From Halostella limicola (lineage in GTDB: Archaea > Halobacteriota > Halobacteria > Halobacteriales > Natronoarchaeaceae): 64,000 nt of DNA. This document shows positions 45,102 through 54,220 of this stretch, piece after piece (the first letter of the stretch is position 1; the number at the start of each line of letters is the position of its first letter). A program made the position numbers and the translations under genes. The notes under the pieces are model-generated. The model did no database searches. It saw nothing but the letters and a program-made list of their open reading frames with translations, and was not told the DNA's origin. Location: contig NZ_RCDI01000003.1 in the NCBI RefSeq assembly GCF_003675875.1, positions 372,001 to 436,000 of the forward strand, in the 5' to 3' direction.

Positions 45102-45706
45102 GTCAGTATCTCCTCCTCCGGCCCGGTCGCGATGACGCTCTCGCCGGCGGTCACCTCGTCGCCTTTCTCCACCGCGAGGTCCTCGCGGTCGACCTCCGGC
45201 GGGAGGAGCACGTCGGCGCGGCTGCCGAACGCGATGTGGCCGATGCGGTCGCCGCGGTTGAGCTCGTCGCCCTCCTCTACGTAGGGGTGGATGCGCCGGG
45301 CGAACGCGCCCGCGATGAGCGTCACCTCGCAGTCCTCGTACCGGACGTGGACCTTCTCGTTGCGGTCCGACTCCTTCGAGAAAGCGGGGCGGTGCGCGCC
45401 GGGGCTGTGCTCGACTCCCTCCACCGTGCCGGCGACCGGCGAGCGGTTGACGTGCACGTCCCAGACGTTCATGAAGACGCCGACGCGGACGCGGTCGCCC
45501 TCCTCGCGGAGGACGGACACCTTCCCGTCGGCGGGCGAGACGATGCCGGTGAGCGGCGGCGTTCTGTCCGGGTCGCGGAAGAACGCGACCACGCCGACCG
45601 CGAGGGCGAGCAGCCCCGCGGCGAGCCCGGTGCTGAAGATGAGCGCGGGAACGGCGGCGAGCGCCGGCGGGACCGCGTACCGCCACCCGCCCGGAGCGAT
45701 GTTCAT
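45098..45706 (-). CDS. Archaetidylserine decarboxylase
   Basis: 202 residues, the short archaeal/non-canonical phosphatidylserine decarboxylase type. Two N-terminal hydrophobic segments (about 10-45) anchor it. FFRDPDR, SPADGKV, FMNVWDVHVNRSPVAG and the self-cleavage region HIAFGSRADV (pyruvoyl formation at the Ser) are present. It turns archaetidylserine into archaetidylethanolamine. In haloarchaea this enzyme class is required for archaeosortase-dependent lipidation of PGF-CTERM proteins, linking it to the S-layer and S8 genes in this window. The partner synthase gene is not here. Confidence 0.92.
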   Translation of the reverse strand: MNIAPGGWRYAVPPALAAVPALIFSTGLAAGLLALAVGVVAFFRDPDRTPPLTGIVSPADGKVSVLREEGDRVRVGVFMNVWDVHVNRSPVAGTVEGVEHSPGAHRPAFSKESDRNEKVHVRYEDCEVTLIAGAFARRIHPYVEEGDELNRGDRIGHIAFGSRADVLLPPEVDREDLAVEKGDEVTAGESVIATGPEEEILT

Positions 45707-45748
45707 ACCGAAGTAGCCGACGCGGAGGAGTATGGGCGTTACGGAGAG

Positions 45749-48592
45749 TCAGCCCCAGAACGACTGCGTCCGCGCGTACTGCCGCTCCTGCGCGAGGATG
45801 TCGCGGTAGAACGCGTCCTCGTCCTCGCGGAGCTTGTTGATGATCCGCGCGGCGTTGTGCGGCCCGACGCCGCGGGCCGCCAGCGCGATGACCGCCCGCT
45901 TGCCGTGGGCCTGCACGAGGCTCCCGGCGCGGTAGGCGCGCTCGGTCTGTTTCTCCTGCTCCTCGTCTTTCTCCTCTGCGCGCACCGCCTTCACCACCTC
46001 GTCCGCCCACGGGTTCAGCGCCGCGATGCGGGTCGACCCGCACTCGGGGCACTGCGGCTGGTCTCGGACGCGGCGGACCGGTTTCTTGACCTCCCAGTCC
46101 TGGCAGTGCAGGCAGAACAGAATGACGCGGTCGTTGCGGATGCGCTCGCGGACGGTGTCGATGACGCTCGCGTCGGCGTTCTCCGGCGAGAGCAGTTCCC
46201 GCCCGCTGGAGCGCCCGCCGGTGCCGATCGGCGTCCGGCCGCCGACGGAGACGACCTCGACGTCGCCCTCGCGGACCGCGGTCAGCACCTGGCTCGCGCC
46301 CGCCACGTCTAGCTCCTCGTGGAACACCTCGCGGACCGCCTCGTCGTACACGGGCGTCCCTTCGAGCGCGGCGAGCAGGCGGTCCTGCGAGAAGCTACCG
46401 GTGCCCTGCCAGCGCTTCAGCGCGCCGAACTTCGCGGCCACCTGCGCGAGCTTGAACTTCAGCGTGTCCGAGCGCTTGAGGCTCAGTTCGATGATCGTCG
46501 CGACGTGGCCCGGATCCGTCTCTTCGAGCACGTCGACGGCGTCGGGCCCCGTGACGCCACCCGGCACGTCGAGTTCGATGCGGTACGGGTCCACTTCGAG
46601 GCCGATCGAGGAGCCGGTCCGCTGGCCCAGCAGCGACGACAGCACGCGCCCGAGCGTCTCGTTCACCTTGTGCCCGAACGCGGCGTTCACGACGATCGTT
46701 CGGCCCTGGTGCTCCACGACGATCCGGTCGTCGGTGGGCATCGGCGCGCCGGCCTCGACGTGCTCGCCGATCGCCTCCAGCGCGCGCTCGGCCGTGGACT
46801 CGTCCGTCGGGTAGCGGTTCACGAACTCGCGGGCGACGCCCGCCGCGTCCGCGCCGGCTTCGAACTGCGGTTCCGCCACGGCGCGCATCTCGCCGACCTC
46901 GCTCGCGACGCCGCGGGGGACCGGTATCTCCTGGCCGACCCACGACGGCACCTCGCCGGCCGGGTCCTCGATTGGGCTCACGGTCACCTCGCTCTCCTCG
47001 TCGTCGATCTCGGTGATGCGCCACATCTCGCCGCGCTGGATGAACACCTCGCCGGGCTCGGCGAAGTTGACGACGAAGCGCTCGTCCAGCGTCCCGATCT
47101 GGCGGCCGCTGGCCACGTCCTCGACGCTGTAGGTCTCCTCGTCCGGGATCATCGAGAGGTTGGCGTACACGTACTGCCAGGTGCTGCCCGACGACTCGAT
47201 GCGGTCCCGCTCCTCGTCGACCCAGACGATGCGGTTGCCCTTCAGCTCGCGCAGGACCGACCGGAACTCTTCCTTCGTGAGGTCGCGGAACGGGTAGGCG
47301 CTCGTCACCAGCTCGTAGGCGCGCATCGCGCTCACGCCGTCCTCGCTCGCCATCACCATCCCCGGGATCTGATTGGCGACGGTGTCGAGGCTCCCGTCGT
47401 GGATGGCGGTCGTCTCCACCTCGCCCGCCTTCGCGCGCCGGGCGATGGCGAGGGCTTCGAGGGTGTCGTCCGGGCGCGTGGTGACGATGGTCCCCTCGGA
47501 GACCTGGTCCATGCGGTGGCCCGCCCGCCCCACCCGCTGGAGCAGGCGCGTCACCTGCCGCGGGCTGCCGTACTGGACGACGTGGTCGATGTGGCCCACG
47601 TCGATGCCCAGCTCCATCGACGACGTACAGAGGAGCGCGTCGAGCCGCCCGGCCTTGAACCGGTCCTCGACCTCGATGCGGGCCTCCTTCGACAGCGAGC
47701 CGTGGTGGACCCCGATCGGCAGGTCGAGCTCCTTGAACCGCGAGCCGAGCGCCTCCGCCGTCTGGCGCGTGTTGACGAAGATCAGCGTCGACTCGTTCTC
47801 CGCGACGACGTCGCGTATCTCGCGGACGTGGCTCGCGATCGACTCGTCGGTGAGGAGTTCGCCGGCCAGCTCCTCGTCCTCGTCCGTGATCGCCGGCTCC
47901 CTGACCGTCACGCTCACCTTGCTCCCAACGTCGACCGAGCGGATCGTACAGCCGCGGCCGCCGGTGAGAAAGCGCCCGACTTCGGCGGGGTCGCCCACCG
48001 TCGCCGAGAGGCCGATCCGCTGGAACGGCCCGGCGAGGTCGCGCAGGCGCTCCAGGCCGATCGTCAGTTGCGCGCCGCGCTTCGCGGCGGCGAGCTCGTG
48101 CACCTCGTCGACGACGACGTGCTCGACGTCCTCGAGCGCCCTGCGGAGCTTCTTCCCGGTGAACATCGCCTGCAGCGTCTCCGGCGTCGTCACCAGCACG
48201 TCCGGCGGGTCCTCCGCCTGCTTCTGGCGCTGGTAGTCCGTCGTGTCGCCGTGGCGGACGTCGATATCGATGCCGAGCTCCTCCCCCCACCACTCCAGGC
48301 GCTCGCGCATGTCGCGGTTCAGCGCCCGCAGCGGCGTGACGTACAGCGCGGAGATGCCGAACCGGGGGTCGGCGCGGGCGATCGCGTCGAACACCGGCAG
48401 CATCGCCGTCTCGGTCTTGCCGGTCCCGGTCGGCGCGACCACGAGCGTGTCGTCACCCGCGGCTAGGGGCGGGATCGCCCGCTTCTGTGGCTCCGTCGGG
48501 GTGTGAAAGCCGCGCTCAGAGAGCGCCGCCCGCACCTCGTCGCCGAGGTGCGTGAAGGCCGCAGAATCGGGCGCGGCCTGACTATCGCTCAT
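45749..48592 (-). CDS. Lhr-type ATP-dependent helicase
   Basis: 947-residue superfamily-2 helicase. Motif Q near 30-36, Walker A APTGTGKTE (about 53-61), TPLRALNRD (Ia), DEVH (motif II), SATVGD (III), then the second RecA domain with STLIFVNTR and RLLQRVGRAGH (VI). A winged-helix and Lhr-core region follow, and a C-terminal zinc site CLHC-x-CPEC (about 825-850) lies before a basic helical end. Archaeal Lhr enzymes act in DNA recombination and repair. Single gene of usual length for the haloarchaeal group. Confidence 0.93.
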   Translation of the reverse strand: MSDSQAAPDSAAFTHLGDEVRAALSERGFHTPTEPQKRAIPPLAAGDDTLVVAPTGTGKTETAMLPVFDAIARADPRFGISALYVTPLRALNRDMRERLEWWGEELGIDIDVRHGDTTDYQRQKQAEDPPDVLVTTPETLQAMFTGKKLRRALEDVEHVVVDEVHELAAAKRGAQLTIGLERLRDLAGPFQRIGLSATVGDPAEVGRFLTGGRGCTIRSVDVGSKVSVTVREPAITDEDEELAGELLTDESIASHVREIRDVVAENESTLIFVNTRQTAEALGSRFKELDLPIGVHHGSLSKEARIEVEDRFKAGRLDALLCTSSMELGIDVGHIDHVVQYGSPRQVTRLLQRVGRAGHRMDQVSEGTIVTTRPDDTLEALAIARRAKAGEVETTAIHDGSLDTVANQIPGMVMASEDGVSAMRAYELVTSAYPFRDLTKEEFRSVLRELKGNRIVWVDEERDRIESSGSTWQYVYANLSMIPDEETYSVEDVASGRQIGTLDERFVVNFAEPGEVFIQRGEMWRITEIDDEESEVTVSPIEDPAGEVPSWVGQEIPVPRGVASEVGEMRAVAEPQFEAGADAAGVAREFVNRYPTDESTAERALEAIGEHVEAGAPMPTDDRIVVEHQGRTIVVNAAFGHKVNETLGRVLSSLLGQRTGSSIGLEVDPYRIELDVPGGVTGPDAVDVLEETDPGHVATIIELSLKRSDTLKFKLAQVAAKFGALKRWQGTGSFSQDRLLAALEGTPVYDEAVREVFHEELDVAGASQVLTAVREGDVEVVSVGGRTPIGTGGRSSGRELLSPENADASVIDTVRERIRNDRVILFCLHCQDWEVKKPVRRVRDQPQCPECGSTRIAALNPWADEVVKAVRAEEKDEEQEKQTERAYRAGSLVQAHGKRAVIALAARGVGPHNAARIINKLREDEDAFYRDILAQERQYARTQSFWG

Positions 48593-48719
48593 CGCGTCCG
48601 CCTAGCGGTTCGACGGGATTAAGCGCATCGTCCGCGGCCGGCGCGTCCGTCAACGCGGAGCGCGCGCCGGCCGACACCCGGAAAACAGCGGGGTGCCAGT
48701 CGCGTTTCTCGCGGCCGCG

Positions 48720-49034
48720 TCACTCTGCTTCCGCGATCTGCCCGACTTGCAGTTCCCCTTCCTGATCGAGGTACTGCTCCTCCCACTCGCGTCGCGCCTC
48801 TATCTCGCGCTCGCCGCGCTGGGTGAGCGCGTAGTAGTTGGTCCGTCGGTCGAGTTCCCCCTTGTCGACGAGCCCTTTGTCCACCAGCGTGTCGAGATTC
48901 GGGTACAGCCGCCCGTGGTGGATCTCGGTCTCGTAGTACTCCTCAAGCTCTTCTTTGATCGCCAGTCCGTGCGGGTCGTCTTCCCCAGCGATGACGTACA
49001 GCAGGTCACGCTGGAATCCGGTTAGATCGTACAT
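48720..49034 (-). CDS. PadR-family transcriptional regulator
   Basis: 104 residues from ATG 49034 (MYDLTGFQRDLLYVIAGED); the upstream in-frame ATG at 49106 lies inside a putative operator. The PadR winged helix is clear: GLAIKEELEEYYETEIHHGR, LYPNLDTLVDKGLVDKGE, then DRRTNYYALTQRGEREI. The C-terminal helix is acidic and short, as in haloarchaeal PadR proteins. A perfect inverted repeat at 49101-49118 upstream suggests autoregulation. Target genes are unknown. Confidence 0.9.
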   Translation of the reverse strand: MYDLTGFQRDLLYVIAGEDDPHGLAIKEELEEYYETEIHHGRLYPNLDTLVDKGLVDKGELDRRTNYYALTQRGEREIEARREWEEQYLDQEGELQVGQIAEAE

Positions 49035-49100
49035 GAGTTCTCCCCCAAGTGCCCCCTTCGAAGGCGTCTGACAATTGCATCGACTGTGGGGTAAATCCTT

Positions 49101-49118
49101 CACCAAATCACTTTGGTG
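49101..49118. promoter_or_regulatory. Inverted repeat upstream of padR
   Basis: CACCAAA (49101-49107), spacer TCAC, TTTGGTG (49112-49118): a perfect 7-bp dyad just upstream of a weak TATA (GATTTAC on the minus strand, about 49089-49095). Candidate PadR autoregulatory site. Confidence 0.5.
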
Positions 49119-49200
49119 GGTCGACAGTGTCGGGCGTGCTAATCTGTTGGATCGGTGTCGATTCCCGGCGACCGAGCCCCGCCCCGACGTGTCTGCTCAG

Positions 49201-49950
49201 TTACACTCGGCGGTAGGATCCGAGCCGCGTCCCGTCGAGGAGGTACGCCTGCCCCTCGTCGAGCCCCGCCGGGAGGAACGGCGAGAGGAACTCCTGTCCG
49301 GCGACGTTCACCCACGTCCCGCCCGACAGGTCGTTGAACGCGGGAAAGACGACGAGTTCGGTCGCCGCTACGTCGTGCTCCGGATAGCGTTCCTCGAACG
49401 GCCCGGGCGCGAGCGACCCGCGGAGCCAGACCCGCTCGACGCGGGACCCGCCGACCTCGTCCTCCAGCCGGACGCAGGGGTGCTCGTGGCCCAGGCAGAC
49501 GACCTCGGCCGACAGCACGTCCGGCGACGGCCAGGTGTGGCCGTGGGCGAACCCCACGTTTCCGATGCGAGCGCCGTGGCCCGGCGTCACCGTCGCGTCG
49601 CCGACCCACGACTCCACGTCGCCGTCGTGGTTGCCCTTGGCGAGCGTCACCGGCAGGTCCGCCGGCAGCGACTCCAGGAGGACCTCGACCTCGCCGCGCT
49701 CCGCGCCGCCGGGCTCGCCGATGGAGTGCATCAGGTCGCCCAGCACGACCAGCCGGTCGGGCTCCGTCTCGGCGACGAGGCCCAGCAGCCGCTCGCGACG
49801 GGACTCCGCCTCGCTGTCTATCTCGACGCCCTGCTCGTAGCGGAGCCCTGCCTCGATGCCCGCGTGGTAGTCCGCGACCACCAGCGCGCGCTCGTCGCCC
49901 AGGTCCGCGACGGCGGCGGGCGTCCCCGGGACCGGCTCCACCGCCGTCAT
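49201..49950 (-). CDS. rpe: RPA-associated calcineurin-like phosphoesterase
   Basis: 249-residue metallophosphoesterase. Metal-binding blocks are VVADYHAGIE (the usual D-x-H), VVLGDLMHS (GD), LAKGNHDGD (GNHD) and GFAHGHTWP/CLGHEHPCV (GH), an intact two-metal site. Start ATG 49950 overlaps the rpap1 stop by one base (TGATG). The same rpa1-rpap1-rpe order is known from Haloferax volcanii, where the operon takes part in DNA replication and repair. Likely acts on DNA or nucleotides; exact substrate unknown. Confidence 0.9.
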   Translation of the reverse strand: MTAVEPVPGTPAAVADLGDERALVVADYHAGIEAGLRYEQGVEIDSEAESRRERLLGLVAETEPDRLVVLGDLMHSIGEPGGAERGEVEVLLESLPADLPVTLAKGNHDGDVESWVGDATVTPGHGARIGNVGFAHGHTWPSPDVLSAEVVCLGHEHPCVRLEDEVGGSRVERVWLRGSLAPGPFEERYPEHDVAATELVVFPAFNDLSGGTWVNVAGQEFLSPFLPAGLDEGQAYLLDGTRLGSYRRV

Positions 49951-51641
49951 CAGATGGGCTTCAGCGTGTCCTCGCCGGACTCGTAGCACTGCCCGCCCAT
50001 CAGCGCGTCCTGGAGGGCGTCGTCGACCTCGCCGGGGTCCGCGCCCGTGCGGTCGACGACGGCGGCGACCAGTTCCTCCCGCGGCGCCCCGTCGCCGTCG
50101 TCGAGTTCCTCCATGGCGTCCATGACGACCGAGTCGAGGGGCTCGTCGGCCGCGGGGGCTTCGTCGGCCTCCGCTTCCTCGTCCGCGCCGGCCTCGTCGT
50201 CCTCTGCGGCCGCACCCGACGACTCCTCGGCGCCGGCCGCCTCGGCCGCCTCCGCGAGGTCGTCGTCCGGCAGTTCGTCGCTCGTCGCTTCGAGCGCATC
50301 CTCCTGGTCGGCGTCGGCGCCCGCCTCGTCCTGGTCGCCGGTGAGTTCGTCCTCGGTCGGCTCCGCCTCGGTCGAGCCGTCGGCGTCCGCCGCGTCGTCC
50401 GGTTCGACGATGTCGATGTCCGCTTCGCCGGGCTCGCCGACCTCGGTGCCCGTCGAGAACTCGGTACCGTACTCCTCCTCGATGCGCTGGCGCTCCTCCT
50501 CGTCCATCTCGTACATCTCGTCGCCGACGTCGCCGGTGCCGAGGTCCTCAGCGTCGTCGTCTTCCGGCTCGAACTCCTCGTCGGTCACCGTCTCCTGGCC
50601 GGGTTCGACGTCCGCCGTGTCGTCCCAGTCGCCGAGCGCCTCCTCGGCGTCCTCGGAGTCCTCGACGGTGGTCTCGGTGTCGCGGACCGCCTCCGCGTCG
50701 GCAGCGGTCGCCTCGTCGACACCGGGTTCGTCGGCCGACGCGGCCTCGGCGGGGTCGGCCCCTTCGTCCGGCGCTGTCGTCTCCTCGCCGGTCGGTTCCG
50801 GCTCCGCTTCTGCGGACGCCGCCCCGCCCGCGTCGGATTCGGTGTCCGCCTCCGCGCTCGGGGTCGTCCCGGCGGCTTCGCCCACCTGCGAGAGGGTGAA
50901 CTCGACCTCGGTCTCGTCGCCCCCGTCGCCGGGGCCGAGCGTGAGCGGGCCGACCTCGTCGGCGTCTATCTCGTCGGCGACGACCCGGCTGGCGTCGATC
51001 GCCACGTCCCAGAGGTCGCCGAGGTACCCGCGCGTCGTGCCGTAGTAGTCGACGGCGAGGGGGATCCCCTGCGCGAGCGCGCGGTCGACGCCGCGGTCCA
51101 GCAGGGCGGCTTCGAGGTCGTCCCCGCGCTCGTCCATCGCCAGCGCGTCGGCCATCGTGCCGACCCGTTCGAGGGTCTGCTCGGCGGTCCGCACCGCCCA
51201 GCGGTCCCGCGTGTCGGCGTCGACGCGGTTGATGCTCTCCGGGCGGATGGAGGTGTACACCACGTCGGAGTCGTCGGGCTGGAAGGTGTTCGCCTTCCCC
51301 GTCACCGCGACGAACGCGGGCGGGTCCATCCGCTCCAGCGCGGCCATCTCGTCGGGCTGGTACTGGCCGGCGTAGACGACGAACGCGCCCGTCGGGTCGA
51401 CGACGCGGGCCCGGAGCACGTCCTCGTTGACCTGCTCTATCTCCGTGAGGACGCCCACCGCGAACATGCGGTTGACGCGCGCGCCGGTCGGCGTCACCAC
51501 GTAGTTCGGGGCGCGCTCCTCGTCGCTCTCGGAGAACTCCAGTTCGGCGTCGTCGAACTCCGCGGCGAAGATCCGGTAGGCGATCTCGCGGTTGCCGGGG
51601 CTGCCGCCGTCGTCGCCGTTGCCGTCCTCGCTCTCGCTCAT
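49950..51641 (-). CDS. rpap1: RPA-associated protein (COG3390 type)
   Basis: 563 residues. The N-terminal OB-fold part (about 15-130: IAYRIFAAEFDD, VVTPTGARVNRMFAVGVLTE, ARVVDPTGAFVVYAGQYQP) is followed by a helical region to 225. An unusually long Glu/Asp/Ala-rich low-complexity stretch (about 235-495) leads to a C-terminal winged-helix-like domain (VVMDAMEELDDGDGAPREEL onward). It interacts with its cognate RPA in Haloferax. The acidic linker is much longer than needed for an OB-only protein and probably disordered. Overlaps rpa1 by ATGA. Confidence 0.9.
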   Translation of the reverse strand: MSESEDGNGDDGGSPGNREIAYRIFAAEFDDAELEFSESDEERAPNYVVTPTGARVNRMFAVGVLTEIEQVNEDVLRARVVDPTGAFVVYAGQYQPDEMAALERMDPPAFVAVTGKANTFQPDDSDVVYTSIRPESINRVDADTRDRWAVRTAEQTLERVGTMADALAMDERGDDLEAALLDRGVDRALAQGIPLAVDYYGTTRGYLGDLWDVAIDASRVVADEIDADEVGPLTLGPGDGGDETEVEFTLSQVGEAAGTTPSAEADTESDAGGAASAEAEPEPTGEETTAPDEGADPAEAASADEPGVDEATAADAEAVRDTETTVEDSEDAEEALGDWDDTADVEPGQETVTDEEFEPEDDDAEDLGTGDVGDEMYEMDEEERQRIEEEYGTEFSTGTEVGEPGEADIDIVEPDDAADADGSTEAEPTEDELTGDQDEAGADADQEDALEATSDELPDDDLAEAAEAAGAEESSGAAAEDDEAGADEEAEADEAPAADEPLDSVVMDAMEELDDGDGAPREELVAAVVDRTGADPGEVDDALQDALMGGQCYESGEDTLKPI

Positions 51642-52912
51642 GCTCCCACCTCCTCGATCAGCGCTAGGGCGTGGTCGGCGGGGTCGTCGTCGGACCGCTC
51701 GAACTCGGTCGCGTCGAGGTTCGCGCCGTACTCGTCGACCGAGAGGTGGCCGCGGACGCGGTACTCACGCCCGACGATCCGCTCGCGGATGGTGTCGGCG
51801 ACGACCTCCTGGTCCATCGCCTCGCGGGCCTGCTCGCGGGCGTCGTCCACGTCGCCGCCGTACACCTCCTCGGTGAGGTCCTCGTCTAACACCGCGGTGA
51901 CCGCGCCGGTGCCGTCGTCGAGGATGGCCTTCACGCGGAGGTCGTCCTCGCCGTCGACGTCGCCGTGCGTTCGGCACTGGCCCTTCTGGATGACGCGGCC
52001 GCACTCGGGGCAGCGCTGGATGAGGCCGGAGCCGTCGCGGACGGCGATGACGTTGCCGACGAGTTCGACGTCGTACACGCCGCCGCTCCGGATGGCCTCG
52101 CCGGCGTCCATTCGCGGCGCCGCCGCGCTGACGTCGACGTCCCGGGACAGCGCGTCGACCCGGGAGAACTCGGAGACGTTCACCGAGGGGACGCCGCGGT
52201 ACTCGCGGACGTACACGTTCTCGATCCGCAGGTCCGCGCCCTCCTCGATCTCCGGGTGAGGGTCCCAGTCGGTGAACGGTAGGCGGCCGCTCTCGTCGCC
52301 GAGCACGCCGCTCAGGATGTCCGTCTCGCCGTCGCGGCCGTCTATCGTCCGCGTCTCGACCTCGACGACGCGGGCTTCCACGTTGACGCCGCGGTCGCCC
52401 ACCTGCACGTCGATCAGGCCGGCGTCGCCGCCGACCTCGTAGTCGACGGCCAGGTCCTCGTCGGCGTGGGCGACCGTGGTGCTCTCGCCGACGTTCAGTT
52501 CGGGTTCGCCCTCCCACTCGCGGACGCCGGCGTTGCCCAGCGTGACGGTGTCGCCGGGTTCGAAGTCCACGTCGGTCCAGGCGGTGTAGTCGATGACGCC
52601 CGTCCCGTCGGCGAGGCGACCCTCGTAGATGACGTTGTCCTCGCCCTGGTACCGGATCGAGCGCTTGCCCTTGGTGAGCACTTTCGCCGTCACCGTGACG
52701 TTGCCGTCGTCGGTCTCTATCTCGGCGACGTCCGCCTCGCTGGGCGCGGCGCCGCCGCCCTCGCTCCCGTCGCCGTACTTGCGGCGGAGGCTCTGTTTCG
52801 CCTCGTCCATCGGCACGCTGTACGACACCAGGTTCTCAAGGTCCTCTTTGACCTCCTCTTTGTCAACGCCGAGGTCGGAGGCGAGATCCTCGGCATGATC
52901 GTCTAAGCTCAT
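51638..52912 (-). CDS. rpa1: Replication protein A, single-stranded DNA-binding protein
   Basis: 424 residues. A short N-terminal helical segment (1-50) is followed by three OB folds (about 60-150, 165-260 and 270-390). A zinc finger, CPECGRVIQKGQCRTHG (about 299-315), is inside the third. Binds single-stranded DNA during replication, recombination and repair. First gene of the rpa1-rpap1-rpe operon. ATG 52912 gives the MSLDDHAED N-terminus. Promoter is probably in the 114 bp before it, shared with the divergent reductase gene. Confidence 0.95.
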   Translation of the reverse strand: MSLDDHAEDLASDLGVDKEEVKEDLENLVSYSVPMDEAKQSLRRKYGDGSEGGGAAPSEADVAEIETDDGNVTVTAKVLTKGKRSIRYQGEDNVIYEGRLADGTGVIDYTAWTDVDFEPGDTVTLGNAGVREWEGEPELNVGESTTVAHADEDLAVDYEVGGDAGLIDVQVGDRGVNVEARVVEVETRTIDGRDGETDILSGVLGDESGRLPFTDWDPHPEIEEGADLRIENVYVREYRGVPSVNVSEFSRVDALSRDVDVSAAAPRMDAGEAIRSGGVYDVELVGNVIAVRDGSGLIQRCPECGRVIQKGQCRTHGDVDGEDDLRVKAILDDGTGAVTAVLDEDLTEEVYGGDVDDAREQAREAMDQEVVADTIRERIVGREYRVRGHLSVDEYGANLDATEFERSDDDPADHALALIEEVGA

Positions 52913-53026
52913 CACCGGCACTTCGAGGGGGCGGGGTAAAAATGATTCCCGTGGACCCGCCGAGCCGTCGCTCTGGTGCGCCGCAGCGACCGAAAGCGGT
53001 TTTCTCGCCGCGGGGCAAGGACGCCC

Positions 53027-53704
53027 ATGCGCGTCGTCGTCAACGCCGCCACGAGCGCCGACGGGAAACTCTCGCACCGCGGCCGCGAGCAGGTCGCCAT
53101 CAGCGGTCCCGAGGACTTCGACCGGGTCGACCGCCTCCGCGCCGAGAGCGACGCCGTCATGGTCGGCGTCGGTACCGTCCTCGCCGACGACCCGCACCTG
53201 ACGCTCGACGACCCCGAACTGGTCGACGAGCGCGCCGCTCGCGGCGAACCGGACCATCCCGCCCGCGTCGTCGCCGACTCCCGCGGACGAACGCCCTCTG
53301 ACGCGCGGATCCTCGACGACGCCGCGGAGACGTACGTCCTCGTGAGCGAGGCCGCCTCCACAGAGCGCGTCGCCGACCTTCAGGACGCCGGCGCGGCGGT
53401 CGTCACGGCCGGCCGGGACCGCGTCGACCTCCCCGCGGCGCTCGACGAGCTCGCCGGCCGCGGGATCGACCAGCTCATGGTCGAAGGCGGCGGCGAGATC
53501 ATCTTCTCGCTGTTCGACGCCGGCCTGGTCGACGAGCTCACCGTCTTCGTCGGCGGGACGATAATCGGCGGGCGCGACGCGCCGACGCTGGCCGACGGTG
53601 AAGGATTCGTCGAGGACTTCCCGGCGCTGTCGCTCGCGGGCGTCGAACGGCTGGACGACGGCGTCCTCCTGCGCTGGGTGCCGGAGCCGCCGTCGGAGAA
53701 GTAG
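53027..53704 (+). CDS. 2,5-diamino-6-ribosylamino-pyrimidinone 5'-phosphate reductase
   Basis: 225 residues, RibD C-terminal/ArfC family. NADPH-dependent reduction of the ribosyl side chain in archaeal riboflavin and F420 precursor synthesis. Signature blocks: VVVNAATSADGKLSHRGRE, DAVMVGVGTVLADDP, HPARVVADSRGRTP, and QLMVEGGGEIIFSLFDAGLVDE. ATG 53027 is chosen since the conserved first strand begins at residue 2. No other riboflavin gene is adjacent. Distinction from a dihydrofolate-reductase-like enzyme rests on the full RibD pattern. Confidence 0.92.
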   Translation: MRVVVNAATSADGKLSHRGREQVAISGPEDFDRVDRLRAESDAVMVGVGTVLADDPHLTLDDPELVDERAARGEPDHPARVVADSRGRTPSDARILDDAAETYVLVSEAASTERVADLQDAGAAVVTAGRDRVDLPAALDELAGRGIDQLMVEGGGEIIFSLFDAGLVDELTVFVGGTIIGGRDAPTLADGEGFVEDFPALSLAGVERLDDGVLLRWVPEPPSEK

Positions 53705-53711
53705 TACTACC

Positions 53712-53999
53712 TCAGTGGTCGTGGCCGGTCAGTTCCTCGAACGTCGCGCCGAAGCGCTCCTCGAAGATCTCCATCGTGTCCGCCTCGACCGACTGGATCT
53801 CCTCGCTCGGCTCACCCTGGCTGTGGTGGATCGCGCCGTGGATCCGCTGGGCGCACCCGAACAGGGCGATGTCGCCGACGACCGTCGCGGCCGCCTCGTC
53901 GTCCTCCTCCGAGAGCATCTCCACGAGGGCGGCGGGGAGTTCGATCTCGTCGTCGCCGCCGTCCGAAGATTCGAGCGAAACGGTGATAGTGTCCGTCAT
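53712..53999 (-). CDS. Small acidic conserved haloarchaeal protein
   Basis: 95 residues with no signal or membrane helix. Blocks visible: IELPAALVEMLSEEDDEAA, GDIALFGCAQRIHGAIHHSQ and EIFEERFGATFEELTGHDH. The single Cys and several His residues do not form a recognised metal site. Resembles a haloarchaeal domain of unknown function (DUF7545, from memory). Convergent with the RibD-type reductase, 7 bp between stops. Confidence 0.75.
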   Translation of the reverse strand: MTDTITVSLESSDGGDDEIELPAALVEMLSEEDDEAAATVVGDIALFGCAQRIHGAIHHSQGEPSEEIQSVEADTMEIFEERFGATFEELTGHDH

Positions 54000-54093
54000 G
54001 CCGTGACGTTCGGCGGTGCGACTAATCCCTCTTTGGATCTCCCGGGGTCGTCGGCCGCGACGGCCCTCGAAGAACTCTGCGTCGGAGGAGAGC

Positions 54094-54130
54094 GTTCAGT
54101 CGTCCGCGTCTAACGAAGCGGCGACCGCGG
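54094..54130 (-). repeat. Degenerate copy of the trxB 3' end (distal)
   Basis: 37 bp differing at four positions from the copy at 54161-54197. Read on the minus strand it encodes AAVAASLDADD and a stop, like the AAVEADD end of the trxB product. Its first 14 bp (from GTTCAG) are identical to the real gene end at 54219-54232. Confidence 0.6.
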
Positions 54131-54160
54131 CATCTCGGGGCCTTCGACCCACTCAGCACC

Positions 54161-54197
54161 GTTCAATCGTCGGCCTCTAACGAAGCGGCGACTGCGG
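54161..54197 (-). repeat. Degenerate copy of the trxB 3' end (proximal)
   Basis: Minus-strand translation gives TAVAASLEADD then a stop, again matching the trxB tail. It lies 58 bp beyond the real stop; the distal copy is a further 67 bp away. The remainder of 54000-54220 has no other recognised element. Confidence 0.6.
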
Positions 54198-54220
54198 TCT
54201 CGGCACGAGTCCTCGACCGT

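Noticed and set aside
50200-50950. Acidic low-complexity stretch of rpap1 as an assembly or frameshift artefact
   Set aside because: The frame is continuous, flanked by conserved N- and C-terminal domains, and acidic linkers are normal for haloarchaeal proteins.
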